Shown here piece by piece: positions 24,400 through 32,900 of a DNA stretch of 64,000 nucleotides (position 1 is the first letter of the stretch; each line of letters begins with the position of its first letter). The notes below the pieces were generated by a model that had not been told where the DNA came from, ran no database searches, and saw only the letters and a program-made list of their open reading frames with translations. Made by a program: the position numbers and the translations under genes. Source of the stretch: Deinococcus indicus (GTDB lineage: Bacteria; Deinococcota; Deinococci; Deinococcales; Deinococcaceae); contig NZ_NHMK01000016.1 in assembly GCF_002198095.1 (NCBI RefSeq), positions 25,001 to 89,000 of the forward strand, given 5' to 3'.

Positions 24400-26369
24400 G
24401 GTGTCCCGCAGGTTCGGCACCACTGGGCCGCGTACGGCCCGCCACTCAGGAGCCGGTCGGCGTCCTGGCTGAACCGTTCGGCCAGGACGTAGCCCGCGTT
24501 CAGGAAGGCGCCCGGGTCGCCCTTCCAGCTGCGGATAATGCTGTCGTTCAGACGACCCTCCAAGGCGTCAGCGGCCAGCCGTACCGCGAGTTCGGCCGTC
24601 CGTCTGGCGTCCAGGTCGGAGAACGGCGTGTAGAAGCTGCCGCAGCCGATCTCGTCCAGGTTGAAGTCGCGGGGTTGCGTCCTGGCGTAGAGGGCAGCTT
24701 GGTTGTGGAAGGTATTCGTGTCGCCCGCGATGTCCGGGCTGTACAGGCACTCGAAGCAGCCCTCGTCGCCTGTGGACAGCAGGGCGTGCCCGCCGATCCC
24801 GAAGGGTTCCAGCCATGTGAAGACTGCGCGTGGTGCGTTGATCTGGCGCAGCCGGGCATTCAGGTCGAGGTCGACAGCCGGTTCCCCCGTGGCCGAAATC
24901 ACCAGGTCGTACGCCCCCAGGTCAATCTCCCCACTCATCACCGCGCCGTCCAGGGTGAGCGGAACGGCCCGCACGGTCAGGTACGGCACGCGGTTCCGGA
25001 GGTCGGCGGCCAGCGCTTCGACTTTCCGGCGCCCCAGTGCCGCACGGCCGAGCACGTGCCGGAAGACGTTTTCCGGCGCGACGAGGTCATGATCGAGCAG
25101 GGTGAGGTGGCCGACCCCCGCTGTGGCCAGCATGGTCGCCAGGTGACCGCCCACGGCGCCGCAGCCGACGAGCAGCACCCGTTTCGCGCTGAGGGTCGTG
25201 CGCCCGCCACCCCGGGCTGTGACGAGGGGACGATCCAGGCGCTGCACGGTGACAGGTTCGGGTTCCTCCCACGGGCCATCATCCGGGCCGGGTGGCGCGA
25301 GAGGATGTCGGCCCTTCAGATGGAGGTAGCGCAGGCCGATGAGGGTAACGCCGCCGCGCGGGCGGGGGAGCGCCATGATGAGCAGCAGGGTGTCACCCCG
25401 CGGCTTCACGAGTTCGTCGAGGTGGCGCAGGTTCTCATCAGTCAGGTGCTCGCGGATCAGCGTGCGGATTTCTGCTGCCGACCAGCGCTCACCAGGCCTC
25501 GGGGGCTGGAGTCGGGCGTCCGGGCGGAGGGGAATGTACAGGGCGTGGCGGCGACCACTCGCCTGTGTCTGGTGCGTGAAGGCCTCCGGCTCGGCCGCAT
25601 CGTCGGCCACCCAGCCCAGTGCGCGCGCGGGTCGTCGTGGTGCGGGGCCACTGATGAGCGCGCGGCGCGCCTCCTGGGCCTGGGCCTGCCGGTGATGCCA
25701 GTCCTGTTCGACGGAGTGCCCCTGCTGAGAGCGATTTCGGCGAATCCGCTGTGGGGCCAGCGTGAGACTGACGGCGCGAAGCCGGTCGTCGACGTGGAGG
25801 AACGACTGCACGTGGAAGCGCGGGAACGTCTGCTGCCAGTACGCTCCGAATTCGTCCATGAACTCATCGGCGGGGTCGGTCGTCCAGCCGTCGTGCAGCG
25901 TGGCAACCGCCCGGGCGTACACGTCATGCAGGATCGCCAGCGGGTGGTGCCGGTCGATCACGAGGCCGCGGGGCACCATGAAGCACACCGTGCCGTCCAG
26001 TTCGACGTGTGGCGTATGGGGGAACGTCCTGGCATGGTCGAGGCGTACGACGGGTAGGTCGTAGGGGAAGTTGCTGGGCAGGCCGACCTGCAGCGTCACG
26101 TCACGTCCGCTGATGGTCGTTCTGCCGGTCACGGCGGCTGTCAGTTTACGGTTCTGGTACCAGGTGCCGAGGCGGTCAACAGGCCGGATCAGTCGGACGT
26201 CAGTCCACCCGACCTCCGCCGCGAACGTGAGCAGCAGCGGCCCGTGTGAGGCGGCCGCGCTGCCCGGCTCAGCAGCCAGACGACCCCGATCCGGAGATGC
26301 CGGCCCGTGTAGTCTTGGAGGATTCCTGCTTGTCGGGTACGGGGAAGGCTTCACCGAACTGCGCCTCAA
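24396..26369 (-). CDS. cap2: CBASS Cap2: E2-E1 fusion (ubiquitin-conjugation-like)
   Basis: Up to 657 residues. The N-terminal E2-like domain includes LQVGLPSNFPYDLPVVRL and the active Cys in LDGTVCFMVPRG. The C-terminal E1/ThiF domain has the nucleotide site VLLVGCGAVGGHLATML, LTLLDHDLVAPENVFRH, and the catalytic-Cys region GCFECLYSPD. Cap2 ligates the CD-NTase C terminus to cellular targets, which primes second-messenger synthesis. The start is uncertain: TTG 26369 or GTG 26354 lie inside the upstream gene, and a CTG near its stop is the only other option before the E2 domain. The CD-NTase ends in SGSGSSGC, a flexible tail suited to conjugation, although it ends in Cys and not the usual Gly. 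Confidence 0.88.
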   Translation of the reverse strand: MRRSSVKPSPYPTSRNPPRLHGPASPDRGRLAAEPGSAAASHGPLLLTFAAEVGWTDVRLIRPVDRLGTWYQNRKLTAAVTGRTTISGRDVTLQVGLPSNFPYDLPVVRLDHARTFPHTPHVELDGTVCFMVPRGLVIDRHHPLAILHDVYARAVATLHDGWTTDPADEFMDEFGAYWQQTFPRFHVQSFLHVDDRLRAVSLTLAPQRIRRNRSQQGHSVEQDWHHRQAQAQEARRALISGPAPRRPARALGWVADDAAEPEAFTHQTQASGRRHALYIPLRPDARLQPPRPGERWSAAEIRTLIREHLTDENLRHLDELVKPRGDTLLLIMALPRPRGGVTLIGLRYLHLKGRHPLAPPGPDDGPWEEPEPVTVQRLDRPLVTARGGGRTTLSAKRVLLVGCGAVGGHLATMLATAGVGHLTLLDHDLVAPENVFRHVLGRAALGRRKVEALAADLRNRVPYLTVRAVPLTLDGAVMSGEIDLGAYDLVISATGEPAVDLDLNARLRQINAPRAVFTWLEPFGIGGHALLSTGDEGCFECLYSPDIAGDTNTFHNQAALYARTQPRDFNLDEIGCGSFYTPFSDLDARRTAELAVRLAADALEGRLNDSIIRSWKGDPGAFLNAGYVLAERFSQDADRLLSGGPYAAQWCRTCGTP

Positions 26370-27315
26370 GGATGGCGCAGGCGTCGTGAACGTCGAGCTC
26401 CTGCCGGGCCTGTTCGAGGGCAGTCAGGAGAGCGTCGAGCTTCTGTTTGAACGCGTCCATCTGCTTGTTAGTCATCCTCTCGAAGAGGTCGCTGGAGGGC
26501 TGGACGGGCAGGGTGACGGCCAGACGCGGGTACCGGCGTTGCTCGTCGTGATCCCAGACCTGAGTGAAGTTCTGGGTGAGCGTGCGGACGAAGCGCTCCA
26601 GGGCAAGCCGATCGTCGTACGTGACCTTGTTGTCCATCCAACTGGTGGTCTTCTGCACCTGAAACCAGTGGTAGGCCGCGACGGTCAGGCCGATTCCGAT
26701 GGGAGCGGCGTTGCCGTCGGCACTGAAGTTCTCGTCCCGCCAGCGCTTGAAGTAGCGGATGGTGCGGCGGAACTGCCGGGCGTCGTCACCGGCAAATCGG
26801 TTGGCGATCAGGTCTTTGAGCCCTTGAGGGTCGCTGACCTGCCACACGCGGTGAGCGGCGCCGGAGTTCTCTTTGCCCTTGGCGAGGTGCAGGGAGGTGT
26901 TGTATCGCGGGCGGGCGTACACGGCGAGATCGACGTGGTATCCGTCTTTGAAGACGGTCACGCACGGTCGGCGGATCTCGGAGGTGATGCTCTCAAGCTT
27001 GAGGGCGTCACGGATCCAGATTTTGACCTCGACGGGGTCGTGGTCGTCGGTGATCAGGTCGAAGTCGAGGCCGACGTCGATGTCGTATTCGCGGCTGTCG
27101 AGGGGCTTAACGCCGGTGTTCATGGCGTAGCTGCCCTGATTGAAGGAAGTGAAGGTGGGCACTGGCTTGCCTTTGTCCTGGAACAGGGTCTTCAGCCCGG
27201 CCCGGAGGGCGTCGATAACTTCGTCGCGAGCGTCACGGAGCGTCTTGTTCTCATCGTACTGCGCGAGTTTGATCCTGGTGTGGAAGGTGATGAAGTGGGT
27301 CTGGACGTTGGCCAT
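26269..27315 (-). CDS. cdn: CBASS CD-NTase (cGAS/DncV-like nucleotidyltransferase)
   Basis: 348 residues from ATG 27315, with AGAGG about 9 bases upstream. The catalytic core is complete: FNQGSYAMNTGVKPL (GS motif), REYDIDVGLDFDL (paired acids) and GYHVDLAVYARP (third Asp). The C-terminal half is the helical OAS/CD-NTase lobe. On phage infection it makes a cyclic oligonucleotide that activates the HNH-SAVED effector. The order cdn-cap2-cap3-cap5 is a standard type II CBASS layout, all on the minus strand with overlaps. The clade and product cannot be told by eye. Confidence 0.9.
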   Translation of the reverse strand: MANVQTHFITFHTRIKLAQYDENKTLRDARDEVIDALRAGLKTLFQDKGKPVPTFTSFNQGSYAMNTGVKPLDSREYDIDVGLDFDLITDDHDPVEVKIWIRDALKLESITSEIRRPCVTVFKDGYHVDLAVYARPRYNTSLHLAKGKENSGAAHRVWQVSDPQGLKDLIANRFAGDDARQFRRTIRYFKRWRDENFSADGNAAPIGIGLTVAAYHWFQVQKTTSWMDNKVTYDDRLALERFVRTLTQNFTQVWDHDEQRRYPRLAVTLPVQPSSDLFERMTNKQMDAFKQKLDALLTALEQARQELDVHDACAILEAQFGEAFPVPDKQESSKTTRAGISGSGSSGC

Positions 27316-27397
27316 GGCGTACCTCTGCTGGAGGAGTGGCGAAGGATTGACCCTTGAGGAGGGCGTCTTTTTCGAGAATACCACTACAGATTACGTA

Positions 27398-27700
27398 CAT
27401 GGCGAAATTTGGTGGCAGACCACCCTCGTCTTGGTCGAGTTTCGGCGCGTACCCCGGCGGCCCACGCAGGAGAGGCGCCTTCCCAGCAGCGCAATTCGCG
27501 TACATGACGCTTGTCGTGGCCAGGACGAGCGTCATGATGCTGGTTCGGGCCGTGCCGGCGGTCGGCGGTGGGCGGACTGCCCGGATTCTTGCGGTAGTCC
27601 CAGGGATTCCGGAAGGTGCCCGCGTACAAGCCCCTCCCGGCGCTCAGCGGAGAGCGCCGGGAGGGGCTTGTACGCGGGCGTGAATGGGACTTCACTTCAG
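27398..27700 (-). pseudogene. Decayed excalibur-domain gene remnant
   Basis: Fragments of the excalibur calcium-binding tail are legible but lie in different frames: YANCAAGKAPLLRGPPGYAP with KLDQDEGG, and farther upstream GLYAGTFRNPWDYRKNPG. The same peptides occur in the remnant at 28.9-29.1 kb (GLYADTFQNPWDYCKNP, GYAPKLERDDDGVACE). Here the Asp-rich loop is cut off and replaced by foreign sequence. No intact start. The gene is non-functional. Confidence 0.7.
27618..27679. repeat. 28-bp perfect palindrome, 6-base loop
   Basis: Positions 27618-27645 are the exact complement of 27652-27679, with loop AGCGGA. One arm is part of the excalibur remnant's coding sequence, so the other arm is an inverted copy of it. 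The stem is far longer than a normal terminator. Confidence 0.85.
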
Positions 27701-27761
27701 GAGAGCGTCCATCCTGTCATTCGCTTCCGAGGGCCTGATCGCAGCTTCCCTGACGGAAGTC

Positions 27762-27968
27762 CTACTGGTTCGCAGCATCGATTTCTTCGAGTCCGCAGTG
27801 CTGTTCGAGCAAGGTGACGATGTTCAGCGGCGCTGCACTTGGATGGCGGATCACGTCTGGCAGGAGGAGCCCGGCGCGTGCGCCGGCGTCAGGCAGCCTG
27901 AGATCCAGCAGTGGCATCCCGTGTGCTTGTGTGAAGCGAGCGACCGCTTTGAGCAGGACACGCTGAGC
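27762..27968 (-). pseudogene. C-terminal fragment of an unrecognised gene
   Basis: An open stretch of about 68 codons with coding-like codon use (ARFTQAHGMPLLDLRLPDAG, then APLNIVTLLEQHCGLEEIDA) ends at TAG 27762. It begins at an in-frame stop with no suitable start, so it is probably the tail of a lost gene. The family is not recognised. Confidence 0.3.
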
Positions 27969-28068
27969 TGGAATTTACCACGTCAGGGCTGGTGCGGCGT
28001 CGTACACGCTGACTCCTTTAAGGTCTCGTCCTCTTGCGTCTGGGCGTGGGAACGGTCAGACTCGCGCC

Positions 28069-28446
28069 ATGACGAAAAAATCTGCGAAAGCCCCTGCGAC
28101 GAAGCCTGCTGCCAAGAAACCCGCTGAGAAGGCTGCACCTGCTGCGAAAGCCGCGCCTAATGCCGAAGTGAACAAAGTCGCCAAGACCCAGATGGTGGAC
28201 ATGGTCGCCGAGAAGACTGGCCTGACGAAGAAGCAGAGTGAGGAAGCGGTCAGCGCGGCCATGGAGGCCATCGTGAATGCCATCCGTGCGGGCCAGAGCG
28301 TGGGCCTGCCCGGTCTGGGCACGCTGAGTGTCAAAGCCACCGCCGCCCGCACCGGCGTGAAACCCGGCACCAGCGAGAGGATCCAGATTCCCGCCGGCAA
28401 GAAGGTGGCCTTCAAGGTCGCCAGCACCCTCAAGGGCAACCTGTAA
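28069..28446 (+). CDS. HU-family protein with Ala/Lys-rich N-terminal extension
   Basis: 125 residues. The first 38 residues are histone-H1-like ([20 protein letters not shown]), the extension known from Deinococcus HU. The core follows ([53 protein letters not shown]). It bends and compacts DNA. It is about 70% similar by eye to the HU at 1.5 kb in the core, but with the full-length tail. The stop is followed by a strong terminator, so it is a single-gene unit. Confidence 0.9.
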   Translation: MTKKSAKAPATKPAAKKPAEKAAPAAKAAPNAEVNKVAKTQMVDMVAEKTGLTKKQSEEAVSAAMEAIVNAIRAGQSVGLPGLGTLSVKATAARTGVKPGTSERIQIPAGKKVAFKVASTLKGNL

Positions 28447-28461
28447 CGGATCTCCACGGTC

Positions 28462-28489
28462 GGCCCCCGCCAGAAATGGCGGGGGCCTT
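28462..28489 (+). terminator. Rho-independent terminator of HU gene
   Basis: An 11-bp perfect stem, GGCCCCCGCCA and its complement, encloses the tetraloop GAAA and is followed by TT. It starts 16 bases after the HU stop. Confidence 0.8.
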
Positions 28490-28584
28490 GTGCGGTGTGG
28501 CGGCGTACGGAAGACCACCAGGCGGCCTGACCGCTGGGTGAGGCAGGGACGTGGTGCAGGTGCGGTATGTGGTTGATGATGACG

Positions 28585-28890
28585 TCAGCTGGTGGCGCCG
28601 CGCAGCAGGACCCGCACGGCGACCGCGACGAGGCCGTGTAACAGCAGGCCGCCTGTCCAGCTGGGGATGAGCATGATCCCTGCGGCGAAGAGGCGCGAAC
28701 TGCGGCGCCGGCCGAGGAGCACCGTGATGAGCAGGACGATTGGCGGCTTGACCGCCCAGGCCCACCACGGCGCAGGCAGGTGCCCACCCAGTAGCTGCCC
28801 GAGCGTCATGCCCGACTGCAGGCCACGAAGCACGAACCACGCCAGCCAAGGGGGGGCGGGAGTACCCTGCGTGCTTGCGCTGCAATTCAC
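28585..28890 (-). CDS. Small multi-helix membrane protein
   Basis: 101 residues from GTG 28890, overlapping the stop of the excalibur-encoding frame (GTGA). Helices at LAWFVLRGLQSGMTLGQLL, VKPPIVLLITVLLG, LFAAGIMLIPSWTGGLLLHG and LVAVAVRVLL. Function unknown. Its upstream partner is now a pseudogene, so expression may be lost. Confidence 0.5.
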   Translation of the reverse strand: MNCSASTQGTPAPPWLAWFVLRGLQSGMTLGQLLGGHLPAPWWAWAVKPPIVLLITVLLGRRRSSRLFAAGIMLIPSWTGGLLLHGLVAVAVRVLLRGATS

Positions 28891-29500
28891 TCGCAGGCCA
28901 CCCCATCGTCATCCCGTTCGAGTTTCGGCGCGTATCCCGGCTGGTCACGCAGGAGCGGCGCCGTCCGGGCGGCCCGCACTGCGGCGCAGTTCGCGTAGGT
29001 GACGCTGGTCGTGGCCGGGATGGGCGGCAGGGTATTCGTCTGGGCCGTCCTGGCTGTAGGCGGGTTGCGGGGGTTCTTGCAGTAGTCCCACGGGTTCTGG
29101 AATGTGTCCGCGTACAGACCTTTGCCTGACTCGCCGCGCCGCTGTAAATGCCGCCCCCGTACTGGAGGTAGGGTAGCGCCCAGCCCTGCTGGACCAGTCA
29201 GCGGTTCACTTCTGTCCCGCCGACCGTGCACACGCCGACCAGGCGCCCATAGCGGTCGGTGTCCTTGCGGATGCAGGTGACGGTCTTGTTCCGCACCAGG
29301 TCTGCCAGGGCGGATGCCGCCTCCCGCCCGCAGCCGTAGGTCTTCCCGGTCCGCAGACACTGCTGAGTGGATTCCGGCACGTCGATGCCGTGCAGGCGGA
29401 CCTTCACGCCCCGGATCACCAGGGTGTCACCGTCCGTGACGGTCGGGACGCCTTCTTGGAGCGTTCTCGCTGGTTCAGGACGAGTTCCATCTCGGCGAAT
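28887..29500 (-). pseudogene. Broken thermonuclease (SNc)-excalibur gene
   Basis: The nuclease part is clear at 29200-29460: TVTDGDTLVIRGVKVRLHGI, DVPESTQQC, GREAASALADLVRNKTV, DRYGRLVGVCTVGGTEVNR. A TGA then stands where the conserved Trp of the NRW motif belongs, followed by readable LVQQGWALPYLQYGGGIYSG. A further frame change leads to GKGLYADTFQNPWDYCKNP and the excalibur tail GYAPKLERDDDGVACE ending at 28887. The signal peptide is missing; the 5' end runs into IS3-derived sequence. At least three lesions make it non-functional. Confidence 0.8.
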
Positions 29501-29578
29501 GTTTCGGGGGATCCCAGTGTGCCGTTTGAAGCGCGTGCGGTTCAGCTTTCGGAGGTGTTCCAGACGGTCGTGGCTCAC

Positions 29579-29722
29579 TTACGCAGGGGAGCGGGGGACT
29601 TTCGCAGGAGGTCTATTGATGCCGAGGTCCTGAGCGGCTCGTCTCGAACCAATGTCTGGACGGTCGGCCAGTTCGAGGGCCTGCCGCTTGAATTCGGCCG
29701 TGTACATGGTCCGTTTTCTCAT
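29579..29722 (-). pseudogene. IS3-family orfA fragment
   Basis: From ATG 29722 the start of an IS3 OrfA (MRKRTMYTAEFKRQALELAD, then RRAAQDLGIN) is intact, with a TAGGAGGC ribosome site. After about 36 residues it enters unrelated sequence and stops at 29579. It is only the N-terminal helix-turn-helix of a transposase. Sequence upstream contains a GAGCCTCA motif also found near the 3' end of the orfB fragment at 37.2 kb. Confidence 0.7.
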
Positions 29723-29859
29723 GTGCCTGCCTCCTACGGTGAGGCTCAACCCCACCTGCGCAAATGAGGGGGAATCCCATCCTGAACGTCGCAAGCAAGC
29801 GCACCCGAGCCCAGTGGGGGCTTTGGAAAGCGGCTGAGTGATGAGATTCCGTTCTACCT

Positions 29860-29925
29860 CATAAATTCCGTCGGTTTGTTCTAAAGTCTATGATAATCTA
29901 ATATATGTCATAGAGTTCCGAACTT
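29860..29925 (+). promoter_or_regulatory. AT-rich promoter and operator-like region of abiE
   Basis: A sharp AT-rich stretch contains TTTGTTC, then TATGATAAT, and the near-palindrome TATGATAATCTAATATATG followed by TCATA. It stands out in GC-rich surroundings and lies upstream of the AbiE antitoxin gene. AbiEi antitoxins autorepress through upstream inverted repeats, so this is the expected operator. The exact start site is not determined. Confidence 0.5.
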
Positions 29926-29982
29926 AATGATGATTTGCTGATCGTCCTTCCCTTCGGAACATATGCCGTGCAGGAGGCACCG

Positions 29983-31017
29983 ATGTCGACAACAACACTA
30001 TCCAGTCCGGAAAAGAAACACGCCGGTCTGCCGTTTGTGCTGGGCGAGCCCAATCCCGTGGCAGTTGGGAAGACCACCGCAGCGCTCGACGACAACAAGT
30101 GGTGGATGCTGACCAGTGGCGAAAATGACGCCGCGCCGATTGTCTCATGTGGTGGAAACAAGCTTCGGCCGCTGTTGCACTGCAAGTACACCAGTACAGC
30201 CGACTACTCGAAGCGGCCACGCCTTTCAGCGGAGACGATGTGCGCGCCCATTGGTCAGGAGCGGAGTGACCGCACGGTGCCGTGTCTGACCAATCAGCCG
30301 CCTGAAACTCGTGCGCCACTGTCCTGGTGGTTTGACGATCATGAGGACATGAACGTCAAGGTCCTGAGTCACTTCAATCACAAGATGCAGGTGTATGACG
30401 CCTCCCGGCGCGAGAACCTGCTGCGCGCAGTGTTTCACTCACGTGGGGGCTACCTTACCCGCCAGGAGGGTGAGGAATGCGGCTTTCCCTCGGTGTACTT
30501 CACCCGGCTCCTGAAGGAGGGCAAGATCGAGCGCGTTGAGCGCGGCGTCTACCGCGACGTGGAAGCGCCGGTCACAGGTTCGGCTGCGGCTGAGCAGCTG
30601 CTTGAGCTGCAACTGCGGGTGCCGTGGGCGCGCCCAGCCCTGGGCGCGGCGCTGGAGCTACACGGCCTGACCACCAGGGTGAACAGCCTCTTCCAAGTGG
30701 CCATTCCGAGAAACCGCCACCTGCCCAACCTCGAGCGCGCCCATGCCGAGGCGGTCTACTTCAGCACCGCGTCGTATGACTATGGTCTCGAGGAGATCGG
30801 GGTGAATGGCCGCAAGCTGGTGACTTACTCGGCGGCCAAGACGGTGGCCGATCTGCTGAAATACAGCGCCAAGCAGGGCCGCACCCTCTACCTTGAGGGC
30901 CTCAAGAACTACCTGCGCCAGGGCGGCAGCCGGAGCGCGCTTTTTGACGCCGCCAAGGTGAACAAGGTGCTCGATGAGCTGCGCCGCGACCTGGAGGTGC
31001 TGTTCCATGACGTCTAG
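29983..31017 (+). CDS. abiEi: AbiEi-type antitoxin with an extra N-terminal region
   Basis: 344 residues from ATG 29983, supported by a CAGGAGGCACCG ribosome site. The AbiEi region begins near residue 135: SRRENLLRAVFHSRGGYLTR is the winged-helix start and FTRLLKEGKIERVERGVYRD the wing; a typical AbiEi_4 C-terminal domain follows (YSAAKTVADLLKYSAKQG). Residues 1-120 form an additional segment without known motif (Cys in VSCGGNKLRPLLHC). Typical AbiEi is about 200-280 residues; a shorter start at ATG 30349 would give that size. It neutralises AbiEii and represses the operon. Its end overlaps the toxin by 11 bases. Confidence 0.8.
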   Translation: MSTTTLSSPEKKHAGLPFVLGEPNPVAVGKTTAALDDNKWWMLTSGENDAAPIVSCGGNKLRPLLHCKYTSTADYSKRPRLSAETMCAPIGQERSDRTVPCLTNQPPETRAPLSWWFDDHEDMNVKVLSHFNHKMQVYDASRRENLLRAVFHSRGGYLTRQEGEECGFPSVYFTRLLKEGKIERVERGVYRDVEAPVTGSAAAEQLLELQLRVPWARPALGAALELHGLTTRVNSLFQVAIPRNRHLPNLERAHAEAVYFSTASYDYGLEEIGVNGRKLVTYSAAKTVADLLKYSAKQGRTLYLEGLKNYLRQGGSRSALFDAAKVNKVLDELRRDLEVLFHDV

Positions 31018-31954
31018 GCCCCTGAGCGGAGCGAGCGTCCACGCCCGGCTTCGGAATCTGGCGCAGGCGACGGGCAACATGAACGCCGCGCTCCCGAATC
31101 TGCAGGTGAGCTATGTGCAGCAGGGCTTCCTGGCGCGCCTGGCGGTGAGTCCGTATCTCGACCGCTTCGTGGTCAAAGGGGGCGTCACGATGCTGGCGCG
31201 CTATGGAGACCGGGCGCGCCCGACGCGGGATATCGACCTGTCAGCCCAGGGCATTGACAGCGACGTCGATGCGGTGCGGGCCATCATTCAGGAGATCTGC
31301 GCCATTGCTCATGCCAGTGGTGCACTCCCCGTTGATGATGCTCTCGAGTTCCCGCAGGCGTTCACGGCTGAGATGATCAACGAGCAGCGTGACGTGCCGG
31401 GGGTGCGCGTCGTGATGGCCGTGGGCTTGCGCGGCACCAACCAGCGTCTCCCTCTTCAGCTCGATGTCACGTTCAACACCGGGTCGATGCTCCCGCCGAT
31501 GGACCTTGAATTCCCGCCGGTGCTCCTTCCTGAGGGGGTGCGCTTTGCGGCTTACCCGCTGGAGGTGATGGTGTCGGACAAATTTGCCGCCTTGGTGGAT
31601 TACGGCATCGGCGTCAGCCGCATGAATGATCTGCACGACCTGTGGCTGGCCAGTTCGCGTGAGGGCCTTGATGCCGGCTTGCTGCGGGACGTGATGGAGC
31701 GCAGCTGGCCCCAGCGCAACACCCGCTTTGACGACGTCCCCTCGGTGCTTGCCCCGGACTTTGCGGTTGATGCAGACCTGAAGCGCAAGTGGGACCGGTA
31801 TGTCCGGGCCTGGCGCGGCGATCTGACCAGTCTGCCGCCTGATGTGGAGACGCTCATGGCTCGGGTGGCGGCCTATGCCGGGGCTGTGGCGAGTGGCGAG
31901 CGTACGGCAGGCACCTGGGATTCAGAGCTGGGTACCTGGAATGACTTGGCGTAG
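31007..31954 (+). CDS. abiEii: AbiEii-type nucleotidyltransferase toxin
   Basis: 315 residues. It has the AbiEii/DUF1814 nucleotidyltransferase motifs: RFVVKGGVTMLARYGDRARP followed by TRDIDLSAQG (GG...DxD), then LDVTFNTG and YPLEVMVSDKFAALVDYG, with RMNDLHDLWL near the end. These type IV toxins modify tRNA or other targets with nucleotides and cause abortive infection or growth arrest. Start ATG 31007 lies inside the antitoxin's end, giving the usual translational coupling. All catalytic motifs appear intact. Confidence 0.85.
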   Translation: MTSRPLSGASVHARLRNLAQATGNMNAALPNLQVSYVQQGFLARLAVSPYLDRFVVKGGVTMLARYGDRARPTRDIDLSAQGIDSDVDAVRAIIQEICAIAHASGALPVDDALEFPQAFTAEMINEQRDVPGVRVVMAVGLRGTNQRLPLQLDVTFNTGSMLPPMDLEFPPVLLPEGVRFAAYPLEVMVSDKFAALVDYGIGVSRMNDLHDLWLASSREGLDAGLLRDVMERSWPQRNTRFDDVPSVLAPDFAVDADLKRKWDRYVRAWRGDLTSLPPDVETLMARVAAYAGAVASGERTAGTWDSELGTWNDLA

Positions 31955-32072
31955 TGGGAACTGCGGCCTGAGTTGACTGACATCTTTGTGTGTGGAGCAG
32001 AGCTGTGAGAAGCTTTGGTCTTCTCCCCTGTTCCTGTGCTCAGGTGCGGGCGGACGGGGCGGGTGCGGTGCC

Positions 32073-32078
32073 TACACT
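32073..32078 (+). promoter_or_regulatory. Leaderless-type -10 box TACACT
   Basis: TACACT ends 7 bases before ATG 32086. No Shine-Dalgarno sequence is present, so the transcript probably starts at or next to the ATG. Confidence 0.55.
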
Positions 32079-32085
32079 GGTAAGC

Positions 32086-32811
32086 ATGTCTGAACGTGTG
32101 AACCTGAACATGGAGCCTCCGGAACCCAGTGGAGACCGGGCGTGGCCGGATTTTGTGCGGCACTCGTACGGGTCGAATGAGGGGTTGACGGACGGGAAGG
32201 AGAACGGCGAGGCGTACCCGCATGGGTACCTGGGGTGGTTTATCCGCATGGGGCATCACGTGGCGTCACTGATGGGTGAACACACGGGGCGGACGGATGA
32301 CACGGCGGTGCTGGCGGCGGCGCTGCTGGGGGACGTGGAGGAGGAGCGGCGAATGCAGCGGGAGCATCCAGAGGGGCTGGCGCTGCTGGATGAGATACAG
32401 GAGCTGCTGCTGGGGAAGTTGCGTCAGTTCAGCTTGCCGGTCGGGCCGCTGCTGTATGACGCGGAGGAGGCGGCCTCGGTGTTGGAGGCGTGGGAGCCGC
32501 GCCTTGAGGGCTTCCACGGGAATGCGTGTGTGCCGCTGGCGAATTACCTGGACGGGGTGAAGTCCCGGTACGAGGAGCTGGGTGAAGTGCGGGTGCGGCG
32601 GGTCACTCCGCTGCCAGTGCTTCAGGTCAGTGAGGCGGAGGTGCGGGCAGATGTGGCAGCGCAGCTGCGGGCCCTGGCGGCGGATGTGGAGGGGGGACGA
32701 CTGAGCGTGCAGGAGGTCCGCACGGGTCGGCGGGGGTCACGCGTGGAGGTGCTGATCACGGGCCGAGTGATTCGCGGGGTGCCGGGTGAAGCGTTTAGCG
32801 AGGCCGACTGA
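32086..32811 (+). CDS. Hypothetical protein, leaderless
   Basis: 241 residues, soluble and acidic. Residues 10-60 include GYLGWFIRMGHHVASLMGEH and the helical TAVLAAALLGDVEEERRM, a pattern reminiscent of HD/metal-dependent hydrolases, though no full HD motif is present. The C-terminal part (LRALAADVEGGRLSVQEVRT, VEVLITGRV) looks like a separate alpha/beta unit. The start at ATG 32086 is set by the -10 box 7 bases upstream. Function not recognised. Confidence 0.6.
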   Translation: MSERVNLNMEPPEPSGDRAWPDFVRHSYGSNEGLTDGKENGEAYPHGYLGWFIRMGHHVASLMGEHTGRTDDTAVLAAALLGDVEEERRMQREHPEGLALLDEIQELLLGKLRQFSLPVGPLLYDAEEAASVLEAWEPRLEGFHGNACVPLANYLDGVKSRYEELGEVRVRRVTPLPVLQVSEAEVRADVAAQLRALAADVEGGRLSVQEVRTGRRGSRVEVLITGRVIRGVPGEAFSEAD

Positions 32812-32900
32812 ACTCTACTCGGGTGAGACTCAACGTGGGTGCGTGGGCGGTCGTCTCGCGCGTCACTATCTGGTGCCGGTAAGGGCGTGTACCGTGGGGT

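Noticed and set aside
24390..26057. A 555-codon plus-strand frame
   Set aside because: Antisense to cap2, which has clear E1 and E2 motifs.
27684..28127. A plus-strand gene of 147 codons before HU
   Set aside because: Trp/Cys-rich composition and overlap with the HU start; the opposite strand has a better coding fragment.
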